64,000 nucleotides of DNA from Zhongshania aliphaticivorans (GCF_001586255.1 NZ_CP014544.1:3380501-3444500), one strand, 5' to 3'. Numbered from the stretch's first letter, positions 50,132-59,455 are shown. Notes: a model not told the origin generated them from the sequence alone. Made by a program: numbers and translations.

Positions 50132-51427
50132 ATGAGCTTTACCTCCCTGGGCTTATCCGCCCCGATACTTTCTGCGGTAACCGACAAAGGTTACGACACA
50201 CCCTCAGCAATCCAAGCCCAAGCCATTCCCGCCGTACTGGAAGGCAGAGATGTTATGGCCGCTGCACAAACCGGCACCGGCAAAACCGCAGGTTTCACCC
50301 TGCCAATACTGGAATTACTGTCTCGTGGCGAGCGCGCCAATGCCAACCAAGCCCGCGCCCTAATACTGACACCAACCCGCGAACTTGCCGCCCAAATTGG
50401 CGAAAACGTCGCCATGTATGGCAAAAACCTGCCACTGCGCTCCACCGTGGTATTTGGCGGCGTAAAAATTAACCCGCAAATGATCAAGCTGCGCCGTGGC
50501 GTCGACATTCTGGTTGCCACCCCAGGCCGCTTATTAGATTTATACAATCAGAATGCTGTGAAATTTAACCAGCTAGAAATTCTGGTACTCGACGAAGCCG
50601 ACCGCATGCTCGACATGGGCTTTATTCACGATATTCGCAAAATACTCGCGGTATTGCCAAAGCGCCGCCAGAACCTGATGTTTTCTGCGACCTTCTCCGG
50701 CGACATTCGCCAGCTCGCCAAGGGCTTGGTCAATAATCCAGTAGAAATATCCGTTAGCCCCGAAGTCACTACGGCAAAATCCGTCACCCAGTGCATATAC
50801 CCCGTTGATAAGAACCAGAAGCCCGCGCTCTTAACACACCTCATCAACAGTAATAACTGGCAGCAAGTGCTGATTTTCTCCAAGACCAAGCACGGCGCCA
50901 ACCGGCTAGCGACCCAGCTAGAGAACGCGGGCATTAAAGCCGCCGCCATCCACGGCAATAAAAGCCAAGGGGCGCGTACCCGCGCACTCGCCGAATTTAA
51001 AAATGGCGACGTAAGAGCGCTAGTGGCAACCGATATCGCCGCGCGAGGCTTAGACATCGATCAACTACCTCAAGTTGTTAACTTCGACCTGCCCAATGTG
51101 CCCGAAGACTATGTTCACCGCATTGGCCGTACCGGCCGTGCCGGTGCGACAGGCCACGCGGTATCATTGGTTTGTGCAGACGAGTTTAAGCTGCTGGCCG
51201 ACATCGAGCGGCTGATAAAGGAAATTCTGCCCCGCGAGATTCCCGAAGGCTTTACCCCAGTCAATCCATTGCCAGAATCTCGTCTGGGAGCGCCCAGCAA
51301 TAGTCGCCCCCATCGCCCTCGAGTTGAACACCGCGACGGGCAACGCCCAGCGGCAAACCTAGGTGCCCGTCGTGGTCGCCCAGGTGGCGGCAACCGTGGC
51401 CGCAGCTCAGCGCCAAAAGCCTCGTAA
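50132..51427 (+). CDS. rhlE: DEAD-box ATP-dependent RNA helicase RhlE
   Basis: 431 residues. Motifs in order: Q motif with F-x17[14 protein letters not shown], Walker [19 protein letters not shown] in [13 protein letters not shown] in FSATF, ARGLDID, and [10 protein letters not shown]. The basic, Gly/Arg-rich tail ([14 protein letters not shown]) and [12 protein letters not shown] start are typical of RhlE. Probable role in ribosome assembly or RNA decay. A strong terminator follows. Confidence 0.93.
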   Translation: MSFTSLGLSAPILSAVTDKGYDTPSAIQAQAIPAVLEGRDVMAAAQTGTGKTAGFTLPILELLSRGERANANQARALILTPTRELAAQIGENVAMYGKNLPLRSTVVFGGVKINPQMIKLRRGVDILVATPGRLLDLYNQNAVKFNQLEILVLDEADRMLDMGFIHDIRKILAVLPKRRQNLMFSATFSGDIRQLAKGLVNNPVEISVSPEVTTAKSVTQCIYPVDKNQKPALLTHLINSNNWQQVLIFSKTKHGANRLATQLENAGIKAAAIHGNKSQGARTRALAEFKNGDVRALVATDIAARGLDIDQLPQVVNFDLPNVPEDYVHRIGRTGRAGATGHAVSLVCADEFKLLADIERLIKEILPREIPEGFTPVNPLPESRLGAPSNSRPHRPRVEHRDGQRPAANLGARRGRPGGGNRGRSSAPKAS

Positions 51428-51435
51428 AACGAACA

Positions 51436-51461
51436 AAAGCCCGCTGCACGCAGCGGGCTTT
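51436..51461 (+). terminator. terminator of rhlE
   Basis: Arms AAAGCCCGCTG and CAGCGGGCTTT pair over 11 bp around CACG, followed by AT. It starts nine bases after the rhlE stop. Confidence 0.82.
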
Positions 51462-51617
51462 ATCAAGAAAACTCAGAATTAAACACCACGATCTCGCAAT
51501 ATGAGCCACCCGCGCTCAATAACACCGCTGCGGGTGCTATAAAACCTCTAAAGCGTTACCGTTTCAGCAATGTCATATTTGCGCCGCGAAGCTTCACCAT
51601 CAGCAACAAAACTCCCC

Positions 51618-51623
51618 TATAAT
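51618..51623 (+). promoter_or_regulatory. probable -10 element of the yqhA gene
   Basis: A perfect TATAAT 42 bases before the start codon. The best -35 candidate (TTCACC, 51593-51598) is weak and 19 bases away. Confidence 0.45.
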
Positions 51624-51664
51624 AGCGCGCTAAATTGTCCACTCGCCAACAAGGTTTTAGCCCG

Positions 51665-52162
51665 ATGTTAGAAAAGGTTTTTGAACGCATACTCTACTCT
51701 GCCCGCTGGTTATTGGCCCCAATTTACCTCGGTCTGAGCTTTGCGCTGCTGGCGCTAGCCATCAAATTCTTTCAAGAAATCGTTCACGTCTTACCCCATA
51801 TTTTTGAAACCTCAGAAATGGATTTGGTACTACTAGTCCTCTCGCTAATCGACATCTCCCTTGTCGGCGGACTACTGGTCATGGTGATGTTCTCTGGCTA
51901 CGAGAATTTCGTCTCGCAAATCGACCTCGACGACAACGACGACAAACTAAGCTGGCTAGGTAAACTCGACACCGGCAGCCTAAAGAATAAAGTTGCCGCC
52001 TCCATCGTCGCGATTTCGTCTATTCACTTACTTAAAATTTTTATGAATGCCGACAAAATCGACAACGACAAACTGCTTTGGTACGTGGCCATTCACCTGA
52101 CGTTTGTGCTCTCGGCTTTTGCGATGGGAATGCTGGATAAATTAACGCGGCATGACAAATAA
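51665..52162 (+). CDS. yqhA: YqhA / UPF0114 family membrane protein
   Basis: 165 residues from the ATG at 51665 ([21 protein letters not shown]), the usual family start; a TTG at 51635 would add ten unlikely residues. Four membrane segments and the conserved [25 protein letters not shown] (over 60-85) and [16 protein letters not shown]. Inner membrane; function unknown. Convergent with the GDCCVxC gene, with only a one-base step between the two ends. Confidence 0.92.
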   Translation: MLEKVFERILYSARWLLAPIYLGLSFALLALAIKFFQEIVHVLPHIFETSEMDLVLLVLSLIDISLVGGLLVMVMFSGYENFVSQIDLDDNDDKLSWLGKLDTGSLKNKVAASIVAISSIHLLKIFMNADKIDNDKLLWYVAIHLTFVLSAFAMGMLDKLTRHDK

Positions 52163-52378
52163 TTATTGCCCGCAACACGAGCTGCCCGCCTGAATCGGTG
52201 GGCATTTCACTGTGCCGTAGGAGCAATAGACACAGCAGTCGCCCGCTTTAGGTTTAATTAACGTACCGCAGGAGTGGCACTCGTAAAACCACTGACAAAA
52301 ATCTGCGGGCATTACCTCACAATTTTCATGCCCACAAGATGGGCAACGTATTGTCGATTCCTGAACAATCTTATTCAT
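52163..52378 (-). CDS. GDCCVxC domain protein
   Basis: 71 residues from the ATG at 52378, with a purine-rich ribosome site upstream. Cys-rich: CPSCGHE, CQWFYECHSCG, the defining GDCCVYCSYG, and a C-terminal SSCCG. In some bacteria this family carries selenocysteine; here all positions are Cys. Two CxxC knuckles suggest zinc or soft-metal binding. It overlaps the end of merC by 8 bases, so it belongs to the metal module controlled by MerR. Confidence 0.88.
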   Translation of the reverse strand: MNKIVQESTIRCPSCGHENCEVMPADFCQWFYECHSCGTLIKPKAGDCCVYCSYGTVKCPPIQAGSSCCGQ

Positions 52379-52781
52379 TAATCCCCCTCGGCAGCACGCA
52401 ACGAGCCTGTACTGGTTTAACAAATTCCATCACCGACACCACCAACATTAAAGTGAGTGCACCATAAAACAATCCCCCGCTCCACGAGTATTGCCACAGT
52501 GGGTACAAGCTCGCCAGTATGGCAACCGGCCCAAGGACAGATAAAACCCCACGCCAGTGGCTCCGGTGTTGCCACCAAGCGTAGCCGTTGATAAACAACA
52601 CCAATACGGCGAGCAGTGGCAAAACGGTGTTTACCATCACACCCTCGAATTGGCCAAGAAAGCCCAACCCAAATGTCGCCGCAAGCGCACCCAGTGCAGG
52701 GAAACAGCCAGCACAACTCAATGCGGCGATCAAAATACCGCCACAGCCGACGTGATCTAATGCGCTTAATTTACGGCTCAT
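52371..52781 (-). CDS. merC: MerC-family mercury transport protein
   Basis: Inner-membrane protein that brings Hg(II) into the cytoplasm in mer operons. 136 residues from the ATG at 52781 (GGAG six bases upstream), four hydrophobic segments, with the MerC metal-binding stretch LSCAGCFPALGALAA at the first helix followed by FGLGFLGQFEG. First gene downstream of the MerR-type operator. No merA or merT is adjacent, so the resistance outcome is unclear. Confidence 0.88.
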   Translation of the reverse strand: MSRKLSALDHVGCGGILIAALSCAGCFPALGALAATFGLGFLGQFEGVMVNTVLPLLAVLVLFINGYAWWQHRSHWRGVLSVLGPVAILASLYPLWQYSWSGGLFYGALTLMLVVSVMEFVKPVQARCVLPRGINE

Positions 52782-52818
52782 ACTAAACTCCAAAGATTGA
52801 CATTTTTTGTACAAAAGG

Positions 52819-52849
52819 ACTATAAACCCTGTAGCAACTACAGGGTCAA
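52819..52849 (-). promoter_or_regulatory. MerR-type operator/promoter of merC
   Basis: Minus strand: -35 TTGACC (52844-52849), -10 TATAGT (52819-52824), spacer exactly 19 bases, and inside it the perfect dyad ACCCTGTAG-N3-CTACAGGGT (52826-52846 on the plus strand). The over-long spacer with a centred dyad is the hallmark of promoters that MerR-family activators untwist. It lies between merC and the divergent merR. Confidence 0.92.
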
Positions 52850-52856
52850 GTATTGT

Positions 52857-53264
52857 ATGAACAGTAAAATCTGCAGCTATTCCCGCGCACAGGCCGCCAA
52901 AGTTACCAACGTAAACGCCGAGACCATTCGCTATTACGAAACTTGCGGATTACTTCAGCCTCCGGCCAGGAGTGCTGGCGGGCAACGTATATACATTGAG
53001 GAACACCTGCAGCGTTTGATCTTTATCCGCCGCAGCCGCGAGCTCGGCTTTACACTCAAAGAAATAAAAGACCTAATTTCACTCAGTGACAGCAGCGACA
53101 GAAGCTGCAGCCAAGTACGGGGCTTATCAGCCGTTCACTTGCGGAGCATTAAAGCAAAGATTAGAGATTTGAAAAAAATGGAAAAGACCTTAGCTGATAT
53201 GATTAAACAGTGTGACGCCAATACAACACCTACTTGTCCAATAATTGGGGCGCTTACTTCTTAA
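52857..53264 (+). CDS. merR: MerR-family metal-responsive regulator
   Basis: 135 residues from the ATG at 52857. N-terminal winged helix (NAETIRYYETCGLLQPPARS), a dimerisation helix, and the three metal-binding Cys at 84, 119 and 127, spaced nearly as in Tn501 MerR (82, 117, 126), with CPIIGAL at the end. This favours Hg(II), though Pb- and Cd-responsive relatives share the pattern. The start lies 10 bases beyond the operator dyad and has no Shine-Dalgarno, so its mRNA may be leaderless and autoregulated. Confidence 0.9.
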   Translation: MNSKICSYSRAQAAKVTNVNAETIRYYETCGLLQPPARSAGGQRIYIEEHLQRLIFIRRSRELGFTLKEIKDLISLSDSSDRSCSQVRGLSAVHLRSIKAKIRDLKKMEKTLADMIKQCDANTTPTCPIIGALTS

Positions 53265-53302
53265 TGCCCCAGCCCCGTAAAAAAATTATCATGACTATTC
53301 CC

Positions 53303-54409
53303 TTACTTATTACACCGGCGTTTTGTACTTTTTCCTGCCTGCCGCAGCCGCTGCGGGCGACGTAGACGCCACATCGCCACGCCCATAGCGATTAACAATA
53401 TTGGACTAAAGCCTAGCACCACCCAAATCACGCGACTCCAATTACCGGCAAAATCACCAAAGTGCAGGCGGCGAAAGCTATTTTTTATTTGCTCAGCAGT
53501 CGCGGCCTCCGCCATATCGCGCATACCTACGAATACACCGTTTTGGGCGTCGTAACGAAGGGAATTTGCAAACTCGCTGAACAAGGGATTTTGCCCAGCA
53601 ACCTCACCGAAGATACTAATGCCGTAGCCGGGCTTGCTAGGCAACGAGATAAAACTAGGCGTAAAACCCGGCAGGCGCTGGCGGCTCTCGCCTAGCAGTG
53701 CATCGATAGAAATTGCCGAATGATACAGACGCTCACCAACAATATACGGGGTGACAACAGGCTTAACGAGACTATAACTTAGCTGACTGATATTCCAATA
53801 TGCCCCGGTAACCCCCAGCACCAGCAATACCGGCGCAGCAATGGCGCCGAGCAATTTGTGGCCGTCACCAAGGTAAATTATTGGCCGGGCGCGATAACGA
53901 AAAGTAAATAAAACTTTCCAGAATTTGCGGTGTAAAATCAAACCCACTATGACTTGCAAGCAAAGCAACACAGCGACGATTGCGCAGAGCAGCAAGCCCG
54001 CATCCCCCACCAAAAAGGTGTAGTGAAACTCACGTACAAGGTCGCTAAAGTAGTATTTTGGCGGCGTAGGCGCCGACAACATGTTCGCGCGGTATTGATC
54101 GACAAATATAGACGACCAGTCGCTGCCGCCATGGGCCATTACATAGACTAAATCGGCTCGACCAGGATCGGCGAATAACTGCCAGCCAGTAACTTCATAC
54201 TCAGAATAGCGCTGATTAAACGCAGCCAACAACACATCAAAGGGCAGCCGTTGTTGGCCGTGAAAATCTACGCGAACGCGCTCGGGCATGAGCAGCGCAT
54301 CTATTTCATGCTTAAACACCAGCACACTGCCGCTTAAACTAATCAGCAATAGCGGCACACACACCAAGAAGGCGAGTAGCCGGTGAATTTTAAAGAGGGT
54401 TTTATTCAT
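53303..54409 (-). CDS. PepSY-associated transmembrane protein
   Basis: 368 residues from the ATG at 54409, with four membrane segments: N-terminal HRLLAFLVCVPLLLISLSGS, then LLLCAIVAVLLCLQVIVGLI, IAAPVLLVLGVTGAYWN and a C-terminal VVLGFSPILLIAMGVAMW, plus periplasmic PepSY-like regions (REFHYTFLVG, GDGHKLLGA with a His). Relatives accompany TonB-dependent siderophore receptors and may act in ferric-siderophore reduction. None is adjacent here. Confidence 0.85.
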   Translation of the reverse strand: MNKTLFKIHRLLAFLVCVPLLLISLSGSVLVFKHEIDALLMPERVRVDFHGQQRLPFDVLLAAFNQRYSEYEVTGWQLFADPGRADLVYVMAHGGSDWSSIFVDQYRANMLSAPTPPKYYFSDLVREFHYTFLVGDAGLLLCAIVAVLLCLQVIVGLILHRKFWKVLFTFRYRARPIIYLGDGHKLLGAIAAPVLLVLGVTGAYWNISQLSYSLVKPVVTPYIVGERLYHSAISIDALLGESRQRLPGFTPSFISLPSKPGYGISIFGEVAGQNPLFSEFANSLRYDAQNGVFVGMRDMAEAATAEQIKNSFRRLHFGDFAGNWSRVIWVVLGFSPILLIAMGVAMWRLRRPQRLRQAGKSTKRRCNK

Positions 54410-54483
54410 TAAGAGGGGTTTGTATCGTCGGTTTACTTCGGGCGGCAAATATTCTGCTCCGCCGCCCGATGTCCGCCAAGCAA

Positions 54484-55872
54484 CTAGCCGCGAATACGAC
54501 GCACTCTAAAGTTACGCCCCTTGAGCTGACCTTCGCTTAGTTTACGCAGGGCGTCAGCCGCCACGTCGTTACGCACAGCAACATAGGCAGTATTGTCAAA
54601 AACGTGGATTTTGCCGACATCGGTGCCGGCAATGCCGTCGGCACCGGTTAGTGCACCAACAATATCACCGGGACGAATTTTCTGCTTCTTGCCGCCGTCA
54701 ATCTGCAGGCAAGCCATGGGCGGCTTAAAGGTAGGCTTATCTAAATAGTTAACCTCAGGCAGCGCCTCGGGCACCACTTTATTGCCGCGCATTTCTTCTA
54801 TACGGGCAATTTTGGCACTTTCACGCTCAGTATACAGGCTACAGGCAATACCTTTGCCGCCAGCACGACCGGTGCGACCGATGCGGTGAATATGCACTTC
54901 AGCGTCGCGGGCAATGTGGTAGTTAATCACCGCGTCGAGGGCGTCGATATCTAAGCCTCGCGCCGCAACATCAGTGGCAACCAACACCGACACGCTTTTA
55001 TTCGCAAAGCGCACCAAGGTCTGATCTCGCATTTTTTGATCTAGCTCGCCGTGCAGTGCCTGCACGCTAAAACCGGCTTCGCGAAGATCGTCACACACCT
55101 GCTGGGTTTCGTGGCGGGTATTACAAAATATAACGGTGGAATCTGGGCGGTAGCGCAGCAGCAATAATTTTACCGCAACAATACGCTGGGTGTTGTCGGC
55201 CACTTTATAGAAATGCTGGGCAATACTTTCGTTGTCGTGGGTAGATTCCACTTTAACCAGTAGCGGCCGCTGCATAATGCGGGTGGCAACATCCTGAATT
55301 TCGTCGGGGTATGTCGCGCTAAACAGCAGCGTCTGCCGCTCTTTGGGGATATAGCCAATGATGGTGTCGAGGGCGTCTTGAAAACCCATCTCCAACATAC
55401 GGTCGGCTTCGTCCAACACCAAGGTATTTACATTATCTAATTTGAGCGTGCCTTTGCGCACATGCTCTTCTATACGACCGGGGGTCCCAACCACAATATG
55501 AGCGCCATGCTCTAGGGAGCCAACCTGCGGACCAAAAGGCATGCCGCCACACAGCGTTAGAACCTTAATATTATGGATAGTACGCGCTAACTTACGCAGT
55601 TCTTTAGCGACCTGATCGGCTAATTCACGAGTCGGGCACAGAACCAAAGACTGCACATAAAACTTTTTTACATCTAATTTTTGTAACTGAGTAAGACCGA
55701 AAACAGCGGTTTTTCCCGAACCGGTTTTGCCCTGCGCAATAACATCTTTGCCGTGTAGTGTATGCGGCAACGCCTTGGCCTGAATGGGGGTCATCTCGGT
55801 ATAACCGAGCGAGCTCAGGTTTTGCAATAACGAGGGGTTGAGCGGAAGGGTAGAAAAATCTAGCTGACTCAC
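54484..55872 (-). CDS. dbpA: ATP-dependent RNA helicase DbpA
   Basis: 462 residues from a GTG preceded by AGGA at eight bases. Helicase motifs: AQGKTGSGKTAVF, PTRELADQ, DEADRMLEMGF, FSATYP, ARGLDIDALD and [13 protein letters not shown], then the DbpA RNA-binding domain (LQIDGGKKQKIRPGDIVGAL, split) that recognises hairpin 92 of 23S rRNA. Acts in late 50S assembly. Upstream is the cold-shock gene with a strong terminator between, so dbpA needs its own promoter or readthrough. Confidence 0.95.
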   Translation of the reverse strand: MSQLDFSTLPLNPSLLQNLSSLGYTEMTPIQAKALPHTLHGKDVIAQGKTGSGKTAVFGLTQLQKLDVKKFYVQSLVLCPTRELADQVAKELRKLARTIHNIKVLTLCGGMPFGPQVGSLEHGAHIVVGTPGRIEEHVRKGTLKLDNVNTLVLDEADRMLEMGFQDALDTIIGYIPKERQTLLFSATYPDEIQDVATRIMQRPLLVKVESTHDNESIAQHFYKVADNTQRIVAVKLLLLRYRPDSTVIFCNTRHETQQVCDDLREAGFSVQALHGELDQKMRDQTLVRFANKSVSVLVATDVAARGLDIDALDAVINYHIARDAEVHIHRIGRTGRAGGKGIACSLYTERESAKIARIEEMRGNKVVPEALPEVNYLDKPTFKPPMACLQIDGGKKQKIRPGDIVGALTGADGIAGTDVGKIHVFDNTAYVAVRNDVAADALRKLSEGQLKGRNFRVRRIRG

Positions 55873-55953
55873 GATGTGTATCCTGTAATACCGCCAGAAA
55901 AATGCGCGGCGGTGGCGCGATGGAACCGGATGTTAAATAGTGTTGCTGAAATG

Positions 55954-55983
55954 AAAAAAGGGCAAGACCCGTAGGTCCTGCCC
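55954..55983 (-). terminator. terminator of the cold-shock gene
   Basis: Minus-strand stem GGGCAGGACC/GGTCTTGCCC (10 bp, one G-T pair) with a four-base loop, then six T. It lies about 65 bases after the csp stop and 82 bases before the dbpA start codon. Confidence 0.88.
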
Positions 55984-56048
55984 CTTTAGCATTCAATCCA
56001 CAAGGGTTTGAAGCTGGCCGCTGCCCTAAGGCGCGGCCACATAGCAAA

Positions 56049-56255
56049 TTACAGTGCTACGATGTTCTCTGCCTGAGGACCTTTCTGGCCCTGAGTAACA
56101 GTGAACTGAACGCGCTGGCCTTCAACCAAAGTTTTGAAGCCTGAACCAGAGATAGCGCTGAAGTGAGCGAAAACGTCTGGGCCAGATTCTTGCTCGATGA
56201 AGCCAAAGCCTTTAGATTCGTTGAACCATTTTACTGTGCCAGTAGTAGTAGACAT
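56049..56255 (-). CDS. CspA-family cold-shock protein
   Basis: 68-residue OB-fold RNA chaperone. RNP motifs KGFGFI and VFAHF are both present; the ends ([29 protein letters not shown]) are typical. AGGAA is six bases upstream of the ATG. The upstream region to 56634 is probably in part a long structured 5' leader, as in other csp genes. Confidence 0.96.
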   Translation of the reverse strand: MSTTTGTVKWFNESKGFGFIEQESGPDVFAHFSAISGSGFKTLVEGQRVQFTVTQGQKGPQAENIVAL

Positions 56256-56634
56256 AATTTTTTCCTGAAATATTCAAAGGTAATTTTTGATCTGAAATCA
56301 GATCGATTAGGCTGGAAGTGATTCTATTACTTATGAAGTACAGGACGAAAACTACAGACAGGACTTCGAAATGGTGTACATAAATATAGGTCGAACTTTC
56401 TAGCTGCGATTGAGTATATAGAGATTTCAGGCCGTGTCTACCCCCTATTACCAGTTATTCACTAGGGAATAAACCTATAAGCTGCGGATATTCATCATTT
56501 TATCTATATCTCCAGCGCCTTAAACCCAGGCAACGCATCACTCGCGGCCAATCGCACCGTAAGATGCGAGAGGCAGCCCATAAAGCGCGCGGCCCCGGCG
56601 GCCAAGGGTCGCTCACAGCCGCCTCCTCAACACC
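56256..56634. other. cold-shock gene leader and promoter region
   Basis: No gene. A 16-base inverted repeat GATCTGA-AA-TCAGATC (56289-56304) lies about 35 bases before the csp start on the minus strand and would fold in its 5' leader. The remainder, down to the stop of the DUF2986 gene, is AT-rich without a motif I can name. Confidence 0.45.
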
Positions 56635-56772
56635 TTATTCGCTTTCACGCTCAGCGGCGGCGGCCCGCTCGGCTTTTGAAATATATCGTGGCTTATTATT
56701 AGGCTGGTTCTTAGCATTCGCCTTCTTAATTTTTTGATTTAACACTTTATTCATTTTCTTTTTGCGGTTCAT
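56635..56772 (-). CDS. DUF2986 family small basic protein
   Basis: 45 residues from the ATG at 56772 (MNRKKKMNKVLNQKIKKANAK split at 20), ending KPRYISKAERAAAAERESE. The MNRKKK start and the KPKYISKA-like segment are characteristic of DUF2986 proteins of marine gammaproteobacteria. A frame to 56817 adds 15 unlikely residues. Strongly basic and probably nucleic-acid-associated, but function is unknown. Confidence 0.75.
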   Translation of the reverse strand: MNRKKKMNKVLNQKIKKANAKNQPNNKPRYISKAERAAAAERESE

Positions 56773-57051
56773 TACAGCACCTGGACCTATGCAACAGAGA
56801 TAAAAACTCAAATTCATGACATCAGCTTAAAATGCTGGCCCCCAGCCATTGAATCATCGCGGTGATAGCGTGGGCGCCGCCATCATACGTTGAATTCAAG
56901 CCCGCCAAAAGCGGTTAAACCACCGTATTTTGGCACTTTCAGCCGCCCTACCACCCCAGCCCGGCGTTATCCCCCTCGTCTTTCTACCCGCCTAGTGAAT
57001 TGTAGTAAACTCAGCCAACGCACTACCGCTCTCAGCGTCAAGGACTCCAAA

Positions 57052-58188
57052 TTGAACAGTAAACTTCCCGATGTTGGCACCACCATATTTTCAGTAATGT
57101 CGGCCATGGCCAGCGAATGTGGCGCCATCAACTTGTCCCAAGGCTTTCCAGATTTTACGCCCAATGGCTACCTGCTAGACCGCCTCAGCCACCATGCCTA
57201 CAGCGGTAAAAACCAATACGCGCCAATGAACGGCATTCCAGAGCTGCGGCAAGCTATCGCTAGGCTTACTCAAGAATGCTACGGCCGTGCAATTAACTCA
57301 GACACAGAAGTCACCCTTGCCTCCGGTGCCACCGAAGCCTTGTTCGTTGCCATTCAAGCCGTCGTAAATCTCGGCGATGAAGTAATTCTGCTCGATCCCG
57401 CCTATGACAGCTACGCGCCAGCGGTGACCTTGGCGGGGGGCATCTGCAAGCACGTCAGCCTAATGCCGCCGCACTACCAGCCCGACTGGCAGCAGATTGA
57501 GGCCGCAGTGTCAGCCAAAACACGGCTCATTATCGTCAACAGCCCCCACAACCCGACAGCGACGGTATTTCGCGACAGCGACTGGCAAGCCCTCGCCAAC
57601 TTGGCTGAGCAGCACGACCTATTCGTGATCAGCGACGAGGTCTACGAACACATCGTCTTTGACCAAGCTCGCAACAGCGCCCATTGCTACCCGGCCCTAC
57701 ACGACCGCACGTTTGTCATTTCGTCCTTTGGTAAAACCTTTCACGCCACTGGCTGGAAACTGGGCTACTGCATTGCGCCGCCCGCGCTAAGCGCGGAGTT
57801 TCGCAAAATACACCAGTTCGTCACCTTCACAAGTTTTACACCGGCCCAATACGCGGTGGCGGATATGCTCAATAAGCACAGCGACGAAGTACACGGCCTT
57901 GGGGATTTTTATCGCAGCAAACGCGACTGCTTTATTAACGCCATGCAGACCTCGCGCTTTGCCATGCTGCCCAGCGCCGGTACCTATTTCGCCCTTGCCG
58001 ACTACAGCGCGATCAGCGACAAAAACGACGTCGACTTTTGCGAAGCGCTAACCCGGGAACACGGCGTAGCCGCCATTCCTTTATCGGTATTTTACAAAAC
58101 ACCGTCAGACAGCCGCATTATTCGCTTCTGTTTTGCCAAGCGCGAAGAAACATTATTAGACGCCGCTAGCAAACTCTGCGCCCTGTAA
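57052..58188 (+). CDS. ybdL: methionine aminotransferase YbdL (fold-type I PLP enzyme)
   Basis: 378 residues from a TTG at 57052, selected because AAGGA is seven bases upstream and the product starts as the family does (KLPDVGTTIFSVMSAMA); an ATG at 56890 would add 54 residues of low quality. PLP-binding Lys in SSFGKTFHATGWKLGY, and NSPHNPTATV and ISDEVYEHIVF. E. coli YbdL transaminates methionine and other hydrophobic amino acids. It forms a pair with the omega-amidase gene 29 bases downstream, consistent with salvage through 2-oxo acid amides. Confidence 0.92.
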   Translation: MNSKLPDVGTTIFSVMSAMASECGAINLSQGFPDFTPNGYLLDRLSHHAYSGKNQYAPMNGIPELRQAIARLTQECYGRAINSDTEVTLASGATEALFVAIQAVVNLGDEVILLDPAYDSYAPAVTLAGGICKHVSLMPPHYQPDWQQIEAAVSAKTRLIIVNSPHNPTATVFRDSDWQALANLAEQHDLFVISDEVYEHIVFDQARNSAHCYPALHDRTFVISSFGKTFHATGWKLGYCIAPPALSAEFRKIHQFVTFTSFTPAQYAVADMLNKHSDEVHGLGDFYRSKRDCFINAMQTSRFAMLPSAGTYFALADYSAISDKNDVDFCEALTREHGVAAIPLSVFYKTPSDSRIIRFCFAKREETLLDAASKLCAL

Positions 58189-58217
58189 TTAAACGACTAT
58201 AGTAAAGAAGCACTAAG

Positions 58218-58979
58218 ATGAAAATAGCCGCGCTACAATCGCCCCTGTACTGGCAAGACCGCGAAGCCAACCTCGCCTACTTCAGCGACCTTATTGACAG
58301 TCTTGGGGAAGTTGACCTACTTGTCTTACCTGAAATGTTCACCACCGGCTTCTCTATGGCGCCAGAGCAGATTGCAGAACCAGCCGACGGCCCAAGCCTG
58401 CGGTGGTTGCGGGATATGAGCCAGCAACACAATATGGCCATTACCGGCTCTGTTGCCGTTGAAGAGAATGGCAACTACTACAACCGCCTTTACTGGGTAA
58501 GCCCAGAGAGCGAAAACCACTACGACAAACACCACCTATTCCGCATGGCCGGTGAACACAAGCACTACGCCGCCGGTAGCGAGCGCAAAATAGTCGAATA
58601 CCAAGGCTTTAGACTGTGCCTACAAGTCTGCTACGACTTGCGCTTTCCAGTGTACTGCCGCAACCGCAACGACTACGACGTATTAATCTTTGTTGCCAAC
58701 TGGCCAGAACCCCGCCGCCACGCGTGGTCGTCCTTACTCACCGCACGCGCTATCGAAAACCAAAGCTATGTCATTGGCGTAAACCGTGTCGGTGAAGACG
58801 GCAATGGGATCAGCTACAGCGGCGACAGCGTCATCCTCGACTACCTCGGCCAGCCACTCGCGCAAACCACCGCCAACACCCCCGCCATACTGACAGCGGA
58901 AATCTCCCTGACCGACTTGCAAGGATTTAGAGAAAAGTTTCCGGCGCATTTGGATGCAGATGAGTTTGAGTTGCGCTAG
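58218..58979 (+). CDS. yafV: omega-amidase / 2-oxoglutaramate amidase YafV
   Basis: Nitrilase-superfamily amidase, 253 residues. Catalytic triad Glu39 (LPEMF), Lys104 (YDKHHLF) and Cys138 (QVCYDLRFP). Hydrolyses 2-oxoglutaramate-type amides produced when glutamine serves as amino donor, pulling the YbdL-type transamination forward. Same strand, 29 bases after ybdL, with AAGAAG upstream of the ATG. Confidence 0.92.
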   Translation: MKIAALQSPLYWQDREANLAYFSDLIDSLGEVDLLVLPEMFTTGFSMAPEQIAEPADGPSLRWLRDMSQQHNMAITGSVAVEENGNYYNRLYWVSPESENHYDKHHLFRMAGEHKHYAAGSERKIVEYQGFRLCLQVCYDLRFPVYCRNRNDYDVLIFVANWPEPRRHAWSSLLTARAIENQSYVIGVNRVGEDGNGISYSGDSVILDYLGQPLAQTTANTPAILTAEISLTDLQGFREKFPAHLDADEFELR

Positions 58980-59455
58980 GGATTGTCGGACGACGGATGT
59001 CGGGTGTCTGACGTAAAAGCATTCACTACGTTCACATGGATGCCTGCCTGCGCGGGCATAACGAGCTATAACTCTTAATCACTCCTGCGAAGGCCGAGCA
59101 CCGCCCCTGCGAAGGCAGGGGTCCATCCCAGCAACGAAGTGTTATCCGCCAAATTCATCGTGTTTCCGAAAGGTGATAACTTAGCCCTTGCGTATAGTCC
59201 AATCCTCGTAAGGAAGCCAAGTGGACGCCTAAAAGTAGTTTTTCACGCCCCAATTAGTTCGTGCCTCATTAGATGGCCAGCAAGAAACGGTGAAGTAATT
59301 AGAACAAGAATTCTCCTTCACGACTATAGAGTTACTAGCATAACTGGCATCTGCATACTAAGCACAAAAACTCAGGTATTATCCAAAAACCTGTACTGCT
59401 TGGCATACATCTTGAATGATTTACATACCTAAAATAAACCAACAAAGGTATGCAC
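58980..59455. other. intergenic region with REP-like repeats upstream of cynS
   Basis: About 475 bases without a credible gene. The left part holds REP-like hairpin units (see the repeat entry). The right part is AT-rich and should contain the cynS promoter. TGGCATACATCTTGAA at 59401-59416 resembles a sigma-54 site but has G-A where the essential GC of the -12 element should be, so I do not call it a promoter. Confidence 0.5.
59041..59128. repeat. REP-like palindromic units
   Basis: Two or three degenerate units of the type CCTGCGAAGGCAGG followed by GTCCATCC. The clearest is a perfect hairpin CCCCTGC-gaag-GCAGGGG at 59104-59121; another copy, inverted, lies at about 59041-59058 (GCCTGCCTGCGCGGGC). 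Such elements are common extragenic repeats in proteobacteria. No transposase is nearby. Confidence 0.6.

Noticed and set aside
52163-52378. Possible selenoprotein in the GDCCVxC family
   Set aside because: All relevant positions are Cys codons and the frame has no internal TGA.
59401-59416. Sigma-54-like sequence before cynS
   Set aside because: The -12 element reads GA instead of the nearly invariant GC, so it is kept only as a remark.
59139-59432. Plus-strand open frame of 97 codons upstream of cynS
   Set aside because: No ribosome site, composition unlike neighbouring proteins, and it overlaps the region where the cynS promoter must lie.
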